NCBI GenBank assembly: GCA_031177795.1 | Contig: JAPSKG010000082.1 | Coordinates: 1-8,983, forward strand | Direction of reading: 5' to 3' | Length of the DNA: 8,983 nt | Source: Domibacillus sp. | GTDB lineage: Bacteria > Bacillota > Bacilli > Bacillales > Domibacillaceae | Shown here: positions 1-6,610 of the stretch, in pieces | Layout of the letters: every line of letters starts with the position of its first letter | Numbering within the stretch: the first letter of the stretch is position 1 | The notes under the pieces: generated by a model | The model's input: only the letters and a program-made list of their open reading frames with translations | What the model was told of the DNA's origin: nothing | Database searches by the model: none | Translations under genes and position numbers: made by a program

Positions 1-1
1 A

Positions 2-400
2 ACACTTGGTCTTGGACGAATTGGTACACTTTCTGAATCAATGACGCTTGAACAGTTTGCGATTTTTACAAAAGAGGCTCTTGAATCAAACGGTGTGCGC
101 GTTGTAGGCGACTTAAGCAGGAAAGTCCAAAAAGTAGCTGTCCTTGGCGGGGATGGAAACAAATATTGGCAGGCAGCCCTCAGAAAAGGGGCAGACGTGT
201 ACGTGACGGGGGATCTTTACTATCATGTAGCACATGATGCGGACGCCCAGGGCATTGCCATGGTGGATCCCGGTCACAATGTAGAAAAAATTATGAAAAA
301 AGGGCTAGCGTCTGTTTTAAAAGAAAAAGCAGAAAAACAAAACTTTAATGTGGTCTTTTTAGCTTCAAAGAAAGATACAAACCCTTTTTATTTTATTTGA
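2..400 (+). CDS. yqfO: Nif3-like dinuclear metal-centre protein (YqfO family), C-terminal part, 5' end cut by window
   Basis: The reading frame is open from base 2 to a TGA at 398-400, giving about 132 residues of a protein that begins before the window. It starts inside the family motif GLGRIGTL, continues through GGDGNKYW and GADVYVTGDLYYH, and reaches DPGHNVEK; the His and Glu of this last motif are probably ligands of the second half of the dinuclear metal site. Nif3-like proteins of Bacillaceae are about 370 residues, with a PII/CutA-like domain inserted between two Nif3 halves, so only the second Nif3 half is visible here. The biochemical role is not firmly settled; these proteins bind two metals, and relatives have been proposed as GTP cyclohydrolase-type or regulatory proteins. 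The first ATG in frame, at 41, is internal and not the start. The gene converges on ispH, with a hairpin terminator between them. Confidence 0.9.
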   Translation, partial: TLGLGRIGTLSESMTLEQFAIFTKEALESNGVRVVGDLSRKVQKVAVLGGDGNKYWQAALRKGADVYVTGDLYYHVAHDADAQGIAMVDPGHNVEKIMKKGLASVLKEKAEKQNFNVVFLASKKDTNPFYFI

Positions 401-434
401 AAAAGCAGCTCCTGGTAAAGGAGCTGCTTTTTTT
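401..434. terminator. bidirectional rho-independent terminator between yqfO and ispH
   Basis: A 12-bp perfect stem pairs 401-412 with 420-431 around a 7-nt loop (TGGTAAA). The GC-rich core is GCAGCTCC/GGAGCTGC. On the + strand it ends in a T-run (428-434) directly after the yqfO stop. On the - strand it begins 5 bp after the ispH stop and also ends in T residues. It can therefore serve both converging genes. Confidence 0.9.
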
Positions 435-435
435 C

Positions 436-1392
436 TTACCGTGAAGTTAAAGTTGATCTTTTTACTTTTGGGAGAATTTTCTCAAGGGGTACTTTTTGCT
501 CACGTACCCAGGTTGAGTCATCTTGAGGATCGAATGCTTCCAAAAATTGAATAACTTCTTTTACAATAGGTGTTGGAGTGGAAGCACCCGCTGTAACAGC
601 CACTGTTTCAGCTTTTTTCAGCCATTCAATATCAATTTCTGTCACATCGGAAACTCGATAAGCTGTTGTACCGGCAATTTCAATGGATACTTGAGCGAGG
701 CGATTGGAATTATTGCTTTTTGGATCGCCCACTACAATTAAAACATCGGCTTGCCCAGCTTGCTCGGCAACAGCTTCCTGGCGAACTTGAGTGGCCAGGC
801 AAATTTCTTTATGCATCTCTGCATAAGGATATTTTTCCTTTATAGCATCCATAATATCCATAACGTCCCATTGGCTCATAGTGGTTTGATTTGTAACAAT
901 GATTTTATTACTTTCTATTTTAAGCATTTTAACATCAATGATATTTTCCACAAGGTGAACAACATCAGGAGCAACACCAACAGCGCCTTCTGGCTCGGGA
1001 TGCCCTTTTTTACCGATATAAATAATATGGTAGCCTTCCGCCTTTTTTTCACGGATTAAATCGTGAGTAACCGTAACATCCGGACAAGTTGCATCAATGG
1101 TTGTTAAATTTTTTTGACGGGCAATTTCCCGCACTTCCGGTGATACCCCATGAGCGGTGTAAATAATGGTTCCTTCATTTACCTGCTCAATAATTTCTTT
1201 GCGGTTTTTCCCGTCCAGGGTAATAATGCCTTCTGCTTCGAATGCATCTGTAACATGTTTGTTATGGACAATCATGCCAAGGATATAAATTGGTCGCGGG
1301 AGCGTTTTATCAAGAGCGGCATTACGGGCAATCACCATTGCATCAACAACACCGTAACAATAACCGCGGGGTGAAATTTTAATAACTTTCAT
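436..1392 (-). CDS. ispH: 4-hydroxy-3-methylbut-2-enyl diphosphate reductase (IspH/LytB)
   Basis: Last enzyme of the cytosolic MEP isoprenoid pathway: it reduces HMBPP to isopentenyl and dimethylallyl diphosphate using a [4Fe-4S] cluster. The 318-residue product has the expected cluster cysteines, C12 (GYCYGV), C103 (DATCPDV) and C198 (EICLATQ). Substrate-site residues are also present: H43 (IVHN), H81 (AHGVS), E133 in HPEPEG (the proton-relay Glu), the NQTT motif around 168-171, the SNNSNRL motif around 226-232, and the AGAST motif near 268-272. Length is normal for the Bacillus form. The ATG at 1392 follows an AGGAGG site (1400-1405) with a 7-nt spacer. It is probably transcribed from a promoter just upstream, possibly with read-through from yqfQ. 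Nothing is missing or truncated. In Bacillaceae this gene is also called yqfP. Confidence 0.97.
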   Translation of the reverse strand: MKVIKISPRGYCYGVVDAMVIARNAALDKTLPRPIYILGMIVHNKHVTDAFEAEGIITLDGKNRKEIIEQVNEGTIIYTAHGVSPEVREIARQKNLTTIDATCPDVTVTHDLIREKKAEGYHIIYIGKKGHPEPEGAVGVAPDVVHLVENIIDVKMLKIESNKIIVTNQTTMSQWDVMDIMDAIKEKYPYAEMHKEICLATQVRQEAVAEQAGQADVLIVVGDPKSNNSNRLAQVSIEIAGTTAYRVSDVTEIDIEWLKKAETVAVTAGASTPTPIVKEVIQFLEAFDPQDDSTWVREQKVPLEKILPKVKRSTLTSR

Positions 1393-1421
1393 TTAGCAGC
1401 CTCCTCATTCTTCTCTTTTCT

Positions 1422-1450
1422 ATTATAAAGGAGGAAGAGAGGAAAACAAA
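1422..1450 (-). promoter_or_regulatory. candidate sigma-A promoter for ispH
   Basis: On the - strand a perfect TATAAT lies at 1422-1427, about 30 bp before the ispH start. The best -35 is TTTGTT (1445-1450) at 17 bp, or TTGTTT (1444-1449) at 16 bp; both are weak matches to TTGACA. The site sits in the gap between the yqfQ stop (1455) and ispH, so ispH may be expressed independently of yqfQ. It is inferred from sequence only. Confidence 0.5.
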
Positions 1451-1454
1451 GCAT

Positions 1455-1829
1455 TCAACGATATTGGTTCGGAAACCATGGAACTGATTCGGAAGTTTTC
1501 AAAGCCGCTTTTTTCGGGAAACTTTTTTCTAAAGGTTTTTCTTCATGTGCTTCGATTTTTTCTTCTGGAGCATCTGGATCTGGCATAGCCTGGACTGCCC
1601 TGTATAGCTTCCACATGGAAGGAAGATTTTTAACAAGCGGTCCATATTGATCAATCAGCGGCCTCATTTGTTCGGCAGTTGCCATCACCTGCCGTGCCTG
1701 CTCGAGCCACTTGCCGGATTTTGCTGCAGACAAAATAGATGGATGAATAGAAAATGGCGGAGTAGGCGGAACTGGAGGATATGGATTGAAAAAATGATGT
1801 CTCGCATGTGGTGCGTATCGGTGTAACAA
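1455..1829 (-). CDS. yqfQ: YqfQ-like protein (PF14181-type family), function unknown
   Basis: A short protein of about 124 residues with three visible parts: a His/Pro-rich N-terminus (HHFFNPYPP, then PPTPPF), a conserved helical core at about 39-80 (GKWLEQARQ, then QYGPLVKNLPSMWKLYRA), and an acidic/basic low-complexity tail ending in FPNQYR. The core matches what I recall of the YqfQ family of Bacillaceae, whose function is unknown; no signal peptide or membrane segment is evident. I prefer the TTG start at 1829 because AAAGGGTGA (1835-1843) precedes it by 5 nt. The ATG at 1865 has no ribosome binding site, and the GTG at 1838 is too close to its purines. The frame stays open to 1970, but that part overlaps cshB and its ribosome binding site. 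The gene is divergent from cshB and lies just upstream of ispH on the same strand. Confidence 0.75.
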   Translation of the reverse strand: MLHRYAPHARHHFFNPYPPVPPTPPFSIHPSILSAAKSGKWLEQARQVMATAEQMRPLIDQYGPLVKNLPSMWKLYRAVQAMPDPDAPEEKIEAHEEKPLEKSFPKKAALKTSESVPWFPNQYR

Positions 1830-1895
1830 AATAGTCACCCTTTCCTTTTTCTCTATCGTATTCATTCTGGAACTAGCATGTGCGTAAACGTTCCT

Positions 1896-1924
1896 TTGCT
1901 TTCTAGTCGCTTTTGGTATATCAT
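1896..1924 (+). promoter_or_regulatory. candidate promoter for cshB-nfo
   Basis: TTGCTT (1896-1901) and TATCAT (1919-1924) are separated by 17 bp and lie 44 bp before the cshB start. The -10 matches consensus at 5 of 6 positions; the -35 matches only at TTG. This is the best sigma-A-like site in the 139-bp yqfQ/cshB divergent region. I saw no convincing counterpart for yqfQ on the other strand. Confidence 0.4.
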
Positions 1925-1968
1925 CGTAACGTGCATAAACTTTGAACGTGAAAGGATGGTGGTGCCAC

Positions 1969-3282
1969 ATGGCAAACCATACATTTGAACAATACGGGTT
2001 AAAACCGTTTATTTATAAAGGAATCGAAGCACTTCGATTTAAAGAACCAACACCTATTCAACGCAATATGATTCCGCTGATTTTAAAAGGGGAAAGTGCG
2101 ATTGGGCAATCTCAAACGGGTACAGGAAAAACTCATTCCTATGTTTTGCCGATTTTAAATCGCATTAATATTGAGAAAAAAGAAGTTCAAGCGGTTGTTA
2201 CAGCACCAACACGTGAGCTTGCGACTCAAATTTATCAAGCGTTCCAAAAAGTGGCGAAAGAATCTGAAGAGGAAATTGTAGTGCGGCATTTTGTGGGAGG
2301 GACCGATAAAAAACGTGATGTAGAGCGTTTAAAAACCCCGCCTCATATTATGGTTGGAACGCCAGGGCGGATTGCAGATTTGATTGGGGATAATGCGATT
2401 TCTGTTCATAAGGCGGACATGCTTGTGGTCGATGAAGCAGATCTTATGCTTGATATGGGATTTATCAATGACGTTGACCGTATTGCTTCCGGAATGCCAG
2501 AAAAGTTGGGGATGTTTGTTTTTTCTGCCACTATTCCAGAGAAATTAAAGCCATTTCTAAAGAAATACATGGAAAACCCTGAGTATGTGCATATAGAGCC
2601 AAAACAAACATCGGCTAAAAACATTGAGCACTTGCTTATTCCTGCAAAAAGTCGCGATAAAGTAGATGTTGTGCACGATCTGCTTGTTGCGTTTAATCCA
2701 TACCTTGCCGTTGTTTTTACCAATACAAAACAAAAAGCTGATGAAGTAGCGAATAAACTAGATGCAAAAGGGTTGAAAACAGGGAGGATCCATGGAGACT
2801 TGCCGCCGAGAGAACGTAAAAAAATGATGAAGCAAATTCATGATCTTGAATACCGCTATATTGTAGCAACTGATTTGGCAGCACGGGGAATTGACATTGA
2901 AGGTGTCAGTCATGTTATTAATTATGAACTTCCTGCCGATTTGGATTTTTACATCCACCGTGCGGGCCGGACTGCTCGTGCGGGGGCGTCAGGTATTTGT
3001 GCGACTGTTTACCTGCCATCTGATGAAGATGCACTGGCAAAGCTTGAAAAGCGAGACATCACTTTTAGCAACGGAGACGTGCGCGGGGGAGAAGTAGTTG
3101 AAACCGCCGACCGAAACCGCCGGAAAAAACGCGAGAAAAAAGAAGAAAGTGTCAATCCGAAAGTGCGGGCTGTAACAAGCCGTCCTCAAAAAGTAAAACC
3201 AGGCTATAAAAAGAAAAGAAAATTTGAAGTGGCAAAGATTGAAAAGCGCCAGCGCCGTATTGATGCCCGCAATAAAAAGTAA
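1969..3282 (+). CDS. cshB: DEAD-box ATP-dependent RNA helicase CshB
   Basis: A cytoplasmic RNA helicase that unwinds structured RNA; CshB of B. subtilis is linked to growth in the cold. The 437-residue product carries the family motifs in order: Q-motif PTPIQ (27-31), Walker A QTGTGKT (49-55), PTREL (80-84), GG (110-111), TPGR (131-134), DEAD (155-158), SAT (186-188), VVFTNTK (248-254), TDLAARGID (301-309) and HRAGRTAR (330-337). The tail from about 380 is very rich in Lys and Arg, typical of RNA-binding extensions in this subgroup. Length and tail fit CshB better than CshA or DbpA. The ATG at 1969 is chosen because AAAGGATGGTGG (1951-1962) lies just before it; the in-frame ATG at 1942 has no such site. 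The gene is followed 17 bp later by nfo, probably as one transcript. Confidence 0.93.
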   Translation: MANHTFEQYGLKPFIYKGIEALRFKEPTPIQRNMIPLILKGESAIGQSQTGTGKTHSYVLPILNRINIEKKEVQAVVTAPTRELATQIYQAFQKVAKESEEEIVVRHFVGGTDKKRDVERLKTPPHIMVGTPGRIADLIGDNAISVHKADMLVVDEADLMLDMGFINDVDRIASGMPEKLGMFVFSATIPEKLKPFLKKYMENPEYVHIEPKQTSAKNIEHLLIPAKSRDKVDVVHDLLVAFNPYLAVVFTNTKQKADEVANKLDAKGLKTGRIHGDLPPRERKKMMKQIHDLEYRYIVATDLAARGIDIEGVSHVINYELPADLDFYIHRAGRTARAGASGICATVYLPSDEDALAKLEKRDITFSNGDVRGGEVVETADRNRRKKREKKEESVNPKVRAVTSRPQKVKPGYKKKRKFEVAKIEKRQRRIDARNKK

Positions 3283-3299
3283 CAAGGAGTTTTTAAGCT

Positions 3300-4202
3300 A
3301 TGCTGAAAATCGGATCACACGTTTCAATGAGCGGGAAGAAAATGCTTCTTAGCGCCAGTGAAGAAGCTGTTTCTTATGGAGCAACAACTTTCATGGTTTA
3401 CACAGGAGCACCGCAAAATACGCGCAGAAAAGCCATTGAAGAATTAAACATTGAGGCAGGGCGCCATCACATGGAGCTTAATGGCATTAGTGAAATTATT
3501 GTGCATGCCCCTTATATTATTAATTTAGGAAACACAATAAAACCTGAAACTTTTCAACTGGGAGTAGATTTTCTGGCAATGGAAATCGAGCGTTCAACTG
3601 CTATTGGAGCCGGACAAATTGTTTTGCATCCCGGGGCACACGTTGGAGCGGGAACTGAAGCCGGATTGAAAAAAATTGCTGAAGGTTTAAATGAGGTTCT
3701 TACTCAAAATCAAAATGTGCAAATTGCTTTGGAAACAATGGCTGGAAAAGGAACAGAATGTGGCCGCTATTTTGAAGAAATTGCAATGATCATGGATATG
3801 GTGAATCAAAATGATAAATTATCTGTTTGTTTTGATACGTGCCATACCCATGATGCAGGCTATAATATTAAAGAAGATTTTGACGGAGTGCTGGAACGGT
3901 TTGACCGTATTATTGGCATCGAACGATTAAAAGTTCTCCATATTAATGACAGCAAAAATGAACTCGGAGCGGGGAAAGACCGTCATGAAAACATTGGCTT
4001 TGGGCATATTGGTTTTGACGCACTAAGTTATATTGTTCATCATCCACAGCTTACTCATGTACCAAAAATTCTGGAAACACCTTATATTGGAGAAGATAAA
4101 AACTCCAAAAAACCGCCATACCTTCATGAAATCGCTATGTTGCGCGCGAAAACATTCGATGAAGATGTGCGGCACAAGATCTATGAAGGTGTTATAATTT
4201 AA
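3300..4202 (+). CDS. nfo: endonuclease IV, apurinic/apyrimidinic endonuclease (Nfo/YqfS)
   Basis: A DNA base-excision-repair enzyme that cuts 5' of abasic sites using a three-zinc centre. The 300-residue protein has the AP endonuclease family 2 signature segments IALETMAGKG, CFDTCHTHDAGY and NDSKN...GKDRHENIG. All nine zinc ligands known from E. coli Nfo can be placed: H69, H110, E145, D179, H182, H214, D227, H229 and E259. The fold is a TIM barrel and the length is usual for the Bacillus form. The start ATG at 3300 follows AAGGAG (3284-3289) with a 10-nt spacer. It lies 17 bp after cshB on the same strand, so co-transcription is likely. Its 3' end overlaps the convergent gene yqfT by 11 bp. 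In B. subtilis this enzyme helps protect spore DNA, but nothing here shows its regulation. Confidence 0.96.
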   Translation: MLKIGSHVSMSGKKMLLSASEEAVSYGATTFMVYTGAPQNTRRKAIEELNIEAGRHHMELNGISEIIVHAPYIINLGNTIKPETFQLGVDFLAMEIERSTAIGAGQIVLHPGAHVGAGTEAGLKKIAEGLNEVLTQNQNVQIALETMAGKGTECGRYFEEIAMIMDMVNQNDKLSVCFDTCHTHDAGYNIKEDFDGVLERFDRIIGIERLKVLHINDSKNELGAGKDRHENIGFGHIGFDALSYIVHHPQLTHVPKILETPYIGEDKNSKKPPYLHEIAMLRAKTFDEDVRHKIYEGVII

Positions 4203-4458
4203 GAAAATGCTTGTATGGACGGAGCATGTTTTCAAGTGCTGCTGCTTCTCGCTTTCCGAGAATGGCTTCAGCAGCTTGAAACAGCTCTGTTCTTTTTTTC
4301 TCAGAAAACAAATCTACTTCGTGGGTAGAAAGCCAGGCAATAAATTGGGCTGCTTGCTTTTCAGTCAGTTTAATTTGATATTTCTTTGCCTGCTCAAGCA
4401 ATTCTTCTTTTGTGATATTTTGAACACGCTTATTAATTAACTGGTGAAGCGGCTGCAT
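4192..4458 (-). CDS. yqfT: DUF2624 family protein (YqfT), function unknown
   Basis: An 88-residue soluble, mostly alpha-helical protein with no signal peptide or membrane segment. The segment NKRVQNITKEELLEQAKKY, the following helix with QAAQFIAWL, and a C-terminal Ala/Glu-rich helix ending in LRPYKHFLKL match what I recall of the small DUF2624 proteins found next to nfo in Bacillaceae. The ATG at 4458 has a strong AAAGGAG site (4465-4471) with a 6-nt spacer, which supports it as a real gene. Its last 11 bases overlap the 3' end of nfo on the opposite strand, and it diverges from the zinc operon across a 106-bp gap. Function is unknown. Confidence 0.85.
   Translation of the reverse strand: MQPLHQLINKRVQNITKEELLEQAKKYQIKLTEKQAAQFIAWLSTHEVDLFSEKKRTELFQAAEAILGKREAAALENMLRPYKHFLKL
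4231..4299 (+). terminator. possible nfo terminator embedded in the antisense strand of yqfT
   Basis: About 30 bp after the nfo stop a long imperfect stem-loop can form: TTCAA (4231-4235) with TTGAA (4276-4280), GCTGCTG (4238-4244) with CAGCAGC (4269-4275), and TTCTCG (4246-4251) with CGAGAA (4257-4262) around a 5-nt loop. A seven-T run follows at 4293-4299. The T-run starts 12 nt beyond the stem, so this is not a canonical terminator, and part of the pairing may simply come from Ala codons of yqfT. No better nfo terminator is visible. Confidence 0.3.
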
Positions 4459-4486
4459 GACATTCTCCTTTCTTAATTCAGGTTCA

Positions 4487-4515
4487 TTTACTTCAAAGCT
4501 ATCTTGCTGTATACT
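4487..4515 (+). promoter_or_regulatory. candidate sigma-A promoter of the zinc operon (znuC-znuB-zur)
   Basis: TTTACT (4487-4492) and TATACT (4510-4515) are spaced by exactly 17 bp and match consensus at 4 of 6 and 5 of 6 positions. Transcription would begin near 4522, about 43 bp before znuC. The operator-like element at 4527-4547 would then cover the first transcribed bases. Confidence 0.6.
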
Positions 4516-4526
4516 AAACGTTGTTT

Positions 4527-4547
4527 AAATCGTAATCATTCTTACTT
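4527..4547. promoter_or_regulatory. probable Zur box (zinc-responsive operator)
   Basis: The left arm AAATCGTAAT (4527-4536) is followed by a central C and a degenerate right arm ATTCTTACTT. It resembles the B. subtilis Zur box, a palindrome with core TCGTAAT-N-ATTACGA: the left core matches 7 of 7, the right 4 of 7. It lies just downstream of the predicted start point of a zinc-transport operon that ends with zur itself. Binding by Zur here should block transcription when zinc is plentiful. The alternative pairing GTAA (4532-4535) with TTAC (4542-4545) gives another short dyad in the same place. Confidence 0.65.
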
Positions 4548-4564
4548 TAAAGGAGTCAATAAAT

Positions 4565-5332
4565 ATGATGGAGGAACAAGCTGTCATTAACATTCGTAAT
4601 GTGAATTATCGATACGAAAGTGACTACGTTCTTAAAAATATAAACTTATCGATTCCAAAAGGATCGTTTATCGGCTTAGTTGGACCAAACGGGTCTGGAA
4701 AATCAACCTTGCTTAAAATTATTCTTGGATTACTAAAAGTACAAGAAGGGGAAATCGACCTTTTCGGCACTCCGCAGCAAAAATTTAAAGAATGGGAGCG
4801 AATTGGTTTTGTTTCGCAAAAAGCAAACTCCTTTAATACAGGTTTTCCTGCAACTGTTTCAGAAGTTGTAATGGGCGGATTAGCAAAAAAAATTGGTTTG
4901 TTTCGGCGCCCGGGGCAAAAAGAAAAAGAAGCAGTGGAAAAAGCTGTGAAAGCAGTTGGCATGGAATCTTTTTTGAAAAGAAACATTGGCGATTTATCAG
5001 GGGGTCAGCAGCAGCGTGTATTTATCGCACGCGCAATTGTTTCACAACCGTCTATTTTAATTTTAGATGAACCGACTGTAGGTGTTGATAGCCAAAATGT
5101 AGAGTCGTTTTATCGTATGCTTACCTATTTAAATAAAGAACTTCAAATGACGCTTTTGCTCGTGACTCATGATATTGGGACGATTACCGATAAAGTAACA
5201 CACGTTGCTTGCTTAAATAAATATCTGCATTTTCATGGCAGCATGAAGCAGTTTATAAAACTCGATGAACAGCAACTATCTGATTTATATGGTCATGGAA
5301 TTCGTCTGCTTGATCATCATCACGATCATTGA
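4565..5332 (+). CDS. znuC: zinc ABC transporter, ATP-binding protein (ZnuC/AdcC type)
   Basis: Cytoplasmic ATPase that powers zinc import through the adjacent permease. The 255-residue protein has Walker A GPNGSGKST (40-48), Q-loop Gln85 (VSQK), ABC signature LSGGQ (144-148), Walker B ILILDEP (164-170) and switch His202 (THD). It belongs to the metal-uptake ABC group (ZnuC, AdcC, MntB, SitB); zinc is assigned because a zinc-type Fur regulator closes the operon and a Zur-like operator precedes it. Manganese is the main alternative. The C-terminus is His-rich (DHHHDH), common in zinc-handling proteins. ATG 4565 follows AAAGGAG (4549-4555) with a 9-nt spacer; a second ATG at 4568 is also possible. 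The permease starts 13 bp after the stop. No substrate-binding lipoprotein is encoded beside it. Confidence 0.92.
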   Translation: MMEEQAVINIRNVNYRYESDYVLKNINLSIPKGSFIGLVGPNGSGKSTLLKIILGLLKVQEGEIDLFGTPQQKFKEWERIGFVSQKANSFNTGFPATVSEVVMGGLAKKIGLFRRPGQKEKEAVEKAVKAVGMESFLKRNIGDLSGGQQQRVFIARAIVSQPSILILDEPTVGVDSQNVESFYRMLTYLNKELQMTLLLVTHDIGTITDKVTHVACLNKYLHFHGSMKQFIKLDEQQLSDLYGHGIRLLDHHHDH

Positions 5333-5345
5333 AAGGGAAACGATT

Positions 5346-6176
5346 ATGATAGAAGCTATTCTTACGTATGAATTTTTACAAAACGCATTTCTTTCGGGGA
5401 TTATTATCGGTGTTATTGCACCGTTGCTTGGAGCATTTATCGTTGTTCGCCGCTTATCGCTTATTGCAGATGCATTAAGCCACGTTGCGCTCTCAGGCAT
5501 TGCAGCAGGGCTTTTTTTAGGACAGGCTGTGCCGGCTCTTAGTGCCATAAACCCCCTTTATTTTGGCATGCTTTTTTCAGTAGGGGGTTCACTTTTAATA
5601 GAACGGCTGCGAAGTGTTTACAAACACTACCAGGAACTGGCGATACCAATTATAATGTCTGGCGGAATTGGAGTCGGAGTTATTTTTATTTCCCTGGCAG
5701 ACGGATTTACTACCGATTTGTTTAGCTATTTATTTGGAAGTGTCAGTGCTGTTAGCCGGGGTGACCTTTTAGCTATCATTGTTATTAGTATTTTAGTGAT
5801 TGTTACTATTTTTCTGCTTTACAAAGAACTTTTTATTTTATCTTTTGATGAAGAGTACGCAAAAGCATCAGGAATTCCCGCAAAAGCAGTTCATTTTGCT
5901 TTTATTATTTTAACGGCGCTGGTTATTGCTGTTTCCATGCGTATTGTCGGAGTCCTGCTTGTTTCTGCATTAATGACTCTTCCTGTTGCAGCAGCAATGC
6001 GTATTACAAAAGGCTTTACCCAGACTATCTGGCTTTCTGTGTTTTTTGGTGAAGTTTCTGTGCTTGCCGGACTTGTAAGTGCATTTTATCTTGATCTTGC
6101 GCCAGGCGGAACAATTGTGGTAACGTCTATTCTTATTTTACTCGCTGTGATTGTTTGGAAAAAAGAAAGGGATTAA
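5346..6176 (+). CDS. znuB: zinc ABC transporter, membrane permease (ZnuB/AdcB type)
   Basis: Integral membrane subunit of a metal-ion ABC importer (ABC-3 family). The 276-residue protein shows about eight hydrophobic segments, the clearest near 12-34, 44-60, 97-117, 141-158, 181-217, 226-247 and 251-271. It has the conserved cytoplasmic stretch RRLSLIADALSHVALSG (35-51), the motif TLPVAAAM (211-218) in a late membrane segment, and DLAPGGT (250-256) near the C-terminus. The product ends in a short basic tail (WKKERD). Start ATG 5346 is chosen because AAAGGG (5332-5337) overlaps the znuC stop and sits 8 nt ahead; the frame is open back to an ATG at 5265, but that would overlap the znuC coding region by 68 bp. 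It lies between the ATPase and zur in one operon, so zinc is the likely cargo. Nothing is truncated. Confidence 0.93.
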   Translation: MIEAILTYEFLQNAFLSGIIIGVIAPLLGAFIVVRRLSLIADALSHVALSGIAAGLFLGQAVPALSAINPLYFGMLFSVGGSLLIERLRSVYKHYQELAIPIIMSGGIGVGVIFISLADGFTTDLFSYLFGSVSAVSRGDLLAIIVISILVIVTIFLLYKELFILSFDEEYAKASGIPAKAVHFAFIILTALVIAVSMRIVGVLLVSALMTLPVAAAMRITKGFTQTIWLSVFFGEVSVLAGLVSAFYLDLAPGGTIVVTSILILLAVIVWKKERD

Positions 6177-6193
6177 ACGGGAGGAACGTCATC

Positions 6194-6610
6194 ATGAACT
6201 TACCAAAGGCAATACAAATAATGAAAGAAAAAGGCTATAAACAAACGGGTAAGCGTGAAGAAATGCTAGCGCTTTTTGCACGTCACGATAAATATTTAAC
6301 GGCTAAAGACGTACTTGAAGAAATGAAAGAAGATTATCCAGGGTTAAGTTTCGATACAATTTACCGCAATCTGGCGCTTTTTGCAGAAATGGATATTTTA
6401 GAAGAAACAGAACTTTCCGGAGAACGTCATTTTCGTTTTGCGTGTTCCCATAACCACCACCATCATCACTTTATTTGTCTTTCTTGTGGAAAAACAAAAG
6501 AAATAAATATTTGTCCGATGAGCGAAATAAAAGAACTGTCGGGTTGTGAAATTACGGGACACAAGTTTGAAGTGTACGGAAGCTGTGAAGAATGCAGAAA
6601 AAAAGCGTGA
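6194..6610 (+). CDS. zur: zinc uptake repressor Zur (Fur family)
   Basis: Dimeric DNA-binding repressor that, with zinc bound, shuts off zinc-import genes. The 138-residue protein has an N-terminal winged helix with recognition-helix region GLSFDTIYRNL (50-60) and a C-terminal metal/dimer domain. The structural zinc site is made of two Cys pairs, C95/C98 (CLSC) and C131/C134 (CEEC). A histidine cluster, H86 and H88-H92, precedes the first pair and is typical of Bacillus Zur, as distinct from Fur and PerR; the sequence closely resembles B. subtilis Zur as I recall it. ATG 6194 follows GGGAGG (6179-6184) with a 9-nt spacer; an in-frame ATG at 6155 lies inside znuB. It is the third gene of the transporter operon, 17 bp after znuB, so it probably represses its own expression. 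The stop lies inside the terminator stem. Confidence 0.95.
   Translation: MNLPKAIQIMKEKGYKQTGKREEMLALFARHDKYLTAKDVLEEMKEDYPGLSFDTIYRNLALFAEMDILEETELSGERHFRFACSHNHHHHHFICLSCGKTKEINICPMSEIKELSGCEITGHKFEVYGSCEECRKKA

Noticed and set aside
523..1374. Three open frames on the + strand (523-741, 751-1059, 1150-1374)
   Set aside because: They are antisense to ispH, have Cys/Phe/Asn-rich translations unlike real proteins, and lack ribosome binding sites.
1835..1865. yqfQ starts at ATG 1865 or GTG 1838
   Set aside because: ATG 1865 has no ribosome binding site and GTG 1838 abuts the purine run with almost no spacer; TTG 1829 is better placed, although not certain.
1942..1968. Longer cshB starting at ATG 1942
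   Set aside because: No ribosome binding site precedes 1942; the purine-rich AAAGGATGGTGG lies after it and fits ATG 1969, which also gives the usual CshB length.
4509..4559. Possible - strand promoter for yqfT (TTGACT at 4554-4559; TAGTAT near 4510-4516)
   Set aside because: The hexamers do not pair with an acceptable partner at 16-18 bp, so I could not support a specific yqfT promoter.
5265..5345. Longer znuB starting at ATG 5265
   Set aside because: It would overlap znuC by 68 bp and add a non-family N-terminus; ATG 5346 has a proper ribosome binding site.
6155..6193. Longer zur starting at ATG 6155
   Set aside because: It lies inside znuB and extends Zur beyond the family N-terminus; GGGAGG points to ATG 6194.
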